Of a stretch of DNA of 14,931 nt, positions 13,582 through 14,931 are shown in pieces. A program made the position numbers and the translations under genes. The notes beneath the pieces were generated by a model. The model saw only the letters and a list, made by a program, of their open reading frames with translations. It did not search any database and had not been told where the DNA came from. Where the stretch lies: assembly GCA_937875545.1 (NCBI GenBank), contig CALLYE010000090.1, forward strand, positions 1 to 14,931, read 5' to 3'. The stretch is from DTU078 sp002397345 (GTDB lineage: Bacteria > Bacillota > Clostridia > Oscillospirales > CAG-272). Within the stretch, counting starts at the first letter, position 1. Each line of letters starts with the position of its first letter.

Positions 13582-14283
13582 TTACCGCCGGGAGTTCACG
13601 CTTCCGCTGACATTTCCCGATACATTTACCGAATGCCCGGCATTGACATCTCCGTTGACGTTCCCGCAGGTTAGCCCATGTCCGGCGCGTACGCCGCCGC
13701 CCACGTTACCGCGGCAGTTCAGGCTGTGACCGGCGGTCGCGTTTTGACCTACATCACCGCACTGCATACTGTGGCCGGCGGTTGCGTTGCCCTTCACATT
13801 TTCACAGGTCATACTGTGTCCGGCGGTCGCGTTGCCACTCACATCACCGCACTGAAGCGTCATATAACTTTCCACATTTAAAGCCGATCCGCGATACTCG
13901 AATATCACGCGCTGCTCATTCAATTTATTTTGCGCTATCTCTCTCGATTTTACCATCTTTTTGCCGATGAAGATCAACGCGCGCAGCTTGCCGTCGTCCT
14001 GCGGATAATCATCGAGCAGCGGCGCGGGCGACGTATTGCTCCCGTCGCCAGAACCTATCCCGAACAAGCCGTCCATCGTGACGCCCAGCGCGCTCGCGAG
14101 TTTTGGCAGCGTCATAATATCAGGCATGGTATCGCCGCACTCCCACTGGCTGACCGCCTGATGCGTCACTCCCAATATCTGTGCGAGCGCCACCTGAGTC
14201 AGGCTCGCAAGCACGCGCAGCCTTGCTAAGTTCGCGCCGAAGTTTTCATAGATATTTGCACCGTTTGTGTAATTTTCGTCCAT
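13582..14283 (-). CDS. Xre-type HTH regulator fused to a Gly-His/Cys repeat domain (predicted beta-solenoid)
   Basis: 233 residues. An Xre/Cro-type helix-turn-helix lies at about 14-74 (NLARLRVLASLTQVALAQIL, VTHQAVSQWECGDTMPDI, PKLASALGVTMDGLFGIG). A linker runs to about 130 (KLRALIFIGKKM may be an amphipathic strand or helix). From 134 to the end come repeats of 15-16 residues of the type VxGNATAGHSMxCgd, starting at V148, V163, V178, V194, V209 and partly V225. His recurs at 156, 171, 186, 202, 217 and Cys at 145, 160, 175, 190, 206, which would stack as ladders in a beta-solenoid. The repeats may mediate polymerisation or bind metal or redox signals; this is inference. GGAGGT at 14293-14298 sets the ATG. 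It is divergent from a small gene it may regulate. The end is SVNSRR. Confidence 0.85.
   Translation of the reverse strand: MDENYTNGANIYENFGANLARLRVLASLTQVALAQILGVTHQAVSQWECGDTMPDIMTLPKLASALGVTMDGLFGIGSGDGSNTSPAPLLDDYPQDDGKLRALIFIGKKMVKSREIAQNKLNEQRVIFEYRGSALNVESYMTLQCGDVSGNATAGHSMTCENVKGNATAGHSMQCGDVGQNATAGHSLNCRGNVGGGVRAGHGLTCGNVNGDVNAGHSVNVSGNVSGSVNSRR
13612..13842 (-). repeat. tandem 45-48-bp coding repeats
   Basis: The DNA encoding residues 148-224 of the Xre fusion consists of five tandem units of 45 or 48 bases. The first three are the most alike, sharing the plus-strand words GGCGGTCGC or GGCGGTTGC and CATACTGTG. The last two are diverged. Such an array can gain or lose whole units by slippage without breaking the frame. 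Confidence 0.8.
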
Positions 14284-14317
14284 GTAAATCGTACCTCCGT
14301 ATGTATTTGATGGCGTT

Positions 14318-14346
14318 ATTATATCATATCAAGCATTCGTTGTAAA
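14318..14346 (-). promoter_or_regulatory. sigma-A promoter of the Xre fusion gene
   Basis: On the minus strand TTTACA (14341-14346), a 17-base spacer and TATAAT (14318-14323). The spacer contains CAACGAATGCTTG (14330-14342 region), which resembles the palindrome at 14377-14393 and could be a second binding site for self-regulation. Confidence 0.8.
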
Positions 14347-14376
14347 TAAAGCAGTTCTTGATTCTGTAATATTTAT

Positions 14377-14393
14377 TTCAAGCAACGCTTGAA
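14377..14393. promoter_or_regulatory. candidate operator, perfect palindrome TTCAAGC-N3-GCTTGAA
   Basis: Seven-base arms TTCAAGC and GCTTGAA flank AAC. It sits upstream of the Xre promoter and 23 bases before the TATAAT of the divergent small gene, a typical place for an Xre-family operator. A related, imperfect sequence CAAGCATTCGTTG lies at about 14330-14342 inside the Xre promoter. The binding protein is inferred from position only. Confidence 0.55.
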
Positions 14394-14412
14394 TGGTGTT
14401 TTTTTGCAGATT

Positions 14413-14427
14413 TTGTATAATATACAA
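14413..14427 (+). promoter_or_regulatory. -10 region of the small gene within a perfect palindrome
   Basis: TTGTATAATATACAA is a perfect palindrome (7-base arms, central A) and contains TATAAT at 14416-14421. No good -35 sits 17 bases upstream (TTGAAT at 14389-14394 would give a 21-base spacer), so the promoter may need an activator or be repressed through the palindrome. Part of it (ATAATATACAACATT) recurs at 13444-13458. Confidence 0.5.
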
Positions 14428-14480
14428 CATTGTTACCAATAATATATGTACATAATATACACTGCGGAGGTGACGGTAAA

Positions 14481-14696
14481 ATGACAAACAATAACGAAAG
14501 CAATAAGCAAAACGAGGGTGTACCGCTCGGATTCGGTATGGCGCTCGCTATGCAGCCCGGCGGCATGGAGGCATTCGCCGCGCTGACCGAGCCGCAAAAG
14601 CAAGCGTATCTCGAACGCGCGCGGAACGCAAAATCCAAACGTGAAATGGGCTCTATCGTACAAGAACTGACCGCCGGAAATAACGTTGTTATGTAG
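14481..14696 (+). CDS. 71-aa conserved-type small protein of unknown function
   Basis: A small, soluble, mostly helical protein. The N-terminus is polar (TNNNESNKQNEG), followed by VPLGFGMALAMQPGGMEAF and a helical half LTEPQKQAYLERARNAKSKREM ending SIVQELTAG. I recall small Firmicute proteins with the same layout (a GFGMALAMN-like motif, then a helix rich in Glu/Gln), but no function is known to me. The ATG at 14481 is fixed by an ideal GGAGGTGA (14466-14473) 7 bases upstream; an in-frame ATG at 14430 would add 17 residues containing the leader and is rejected. It is divergent from the Xre fusion gene and shares its palindrome-bearing intergenic region, which makes control by that regulator plausible. 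No signal peptide or membrane segment. Confidence 0.8.
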   Translation: MTNNNESNKQNEGVPLGFGMALAMQPGGMEAFAALTEPQKQAYLERARNAKSKREMGSIVQELTAGNNVVM

Positions 14697-14718
14697 GTGG
14701 GGGGACGGAGACGAGCGC

Positions 14719-14741
14719 GCGGGGGTGATTAACACTCCCGC
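14719..14741. repeat. 9-bp GC-rich hairpin after the small gene
   Basis: GCGGGGGTG (14719-14727) pairs with CACTCCCGC (14733-14741) with one G-T pair and a 5-base ATTAA loop. It begins 22 bases after the stop codon. No T run follows directly. It resembles the other GC-rich gene-end hairpins of the window. Confidence 0.55.
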
Positions 14742-14775
14742 ACCCATTCCCGCTAAGTAAATAGTATACTATTTA

Positions 14776-14818
14776 TGCCGCTTATGTTGATTTTTTCACA
14801 TAGGCGGTGTAACTTTTT
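14776..14818 (+). terminator. candidate terminator of the small gene
   Basis: Bases 14776-14787 (TGCCGCTTATGT) can pair with 14798-14809 (ACATAGGCGGTG) over 12 positions including three G-T pairs, leaving a loop TGATTTTTTC. GTAACTTTTTGA follows. The T run is 4-5 bases away from the stem, so efficiency is uncertain. Confidence 0.45.
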
Positions 14819-14847
14819 GATAACTAATAAAAAATCTCGTGTCAATA

Positions 14848-14912
14848 TATTAAAGTTTTTGGCTCAGATTTTTATCAGGTTTATAATATAAAATTTTTAT
14901 TAAAGTTTTTGG
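14848..14912. repeat. direct repeat TATTAAAGTTTTTGG near the window edge
   Basis: TATTAAAGTTTTTGG occurs at 14848-14862 and again at 14898-14912; the first 13 bases also occur at 766-778 beside the SLH gene end. The second copy runs into a G-rich stretch (GGGGGGTCTGGGGGAC) that looks like one arm of a long hairpin cut by the window end. From 14819 onward I see no gene. Confidence 0.5.
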
Positions 14913-14931
14913 GGGGTCTGGGGGACTTTTC

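Noticed and set aside
13612..13842. Possible CRISPR or intergenic tandem repeat
   Set aside because: The 45-48-bp units are contiguous without spacers and translate in frame as part of the Xre fusion protein.
14389..14421. Standard promoter TTGAAT/TATAAT for the small gene
   Set aside because: The spacer would be 21 bases, outside the normal range; only the -10 with its palindrome is reported.
14430..14480. Upstream ATG for the 71-aa protein
   Set aside because: It would place the ideal GGAGGTGA inside the coding region; the ATG at 14481 is the properly spaced start.

Overview
The window looks like a chromosomal segment of a Gram-positive, anaerobic-type Clostridia (Oscillospirales-like Firmicutes). 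This is inferred from the GC-rich coding sequence with AT-rich intergenic DNA, consensus sigma-A promoters, strong GGAGG ribosome sites, several TTG starts with 4-base gene overlaps, S-layer-homology (SLH) and Gly-Pro-poor cell-surface proteins, and the gene families present. No phage, transposase or CRISPR genes are visible.

Left end (1-2131): the 3' end of a secreted-type protein with an F5/8 type C (CBM32-like) carbohydrate-binding fold runs to 462. A gene-free stretch with three strong stem-loops follows. A convergent gene on the minus strand encodes a secreted protein with an Ig/cadherin-like domain and three SLH repeats, which should anchor it to the cell wall.

Central block (2237-10286, all plus strand): a good sigma-A promoter precedes ilvE. 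Packed behind it are an RluA-type pseudouridine synthase, a membrane metalloprotease-like DUF3810 protein, murD, and three consecutive paralogous M42 aminopeptidases. Overlaps of 4 bases or gaps of 0-20 bases suggest an operon, with one 99-base gap (4447-4545) that may hold a weak terminator. The functions are amino acid metabolism, RNA modification, peptidoglycan precursor synthesis and peptide turnover. A 274-bp inverted-repeat segment then separates the block from a methionine gamma-lyase-family PLP enzyme (10580-11794).

Right part (11835-14931, mostly minus strand): a four-TM small protein, tRNA-Gly(CCC) with a perfect consensus promoter, a secreted protein with a variant C-terminal sorting-like tail (PQTFD), and an Xre-type regulator whose C-terminal half is a 15-16-residue repeat forming a His/Cys ladder, probably a beta-solenoid. 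The regulator is divergent from a 71-aa conserved-looking small protein. The shared intergenic region carries two perfect palindromes that look like operators.

The most unusual things are: the DNA-binding domain fused to a Gly-His/Cys repeat solenoid and its divergent small partner; three intact tandem M42 peptidases; a palindromic, hairpin-forming insert kept in frame inside the pseudouridine synthase gene; and a scattered family of GC-rich intergenic hairpins, several sharing a loop core close to AAGTTTACTTG. All functional statements rest on motif reading only; no searches were run.
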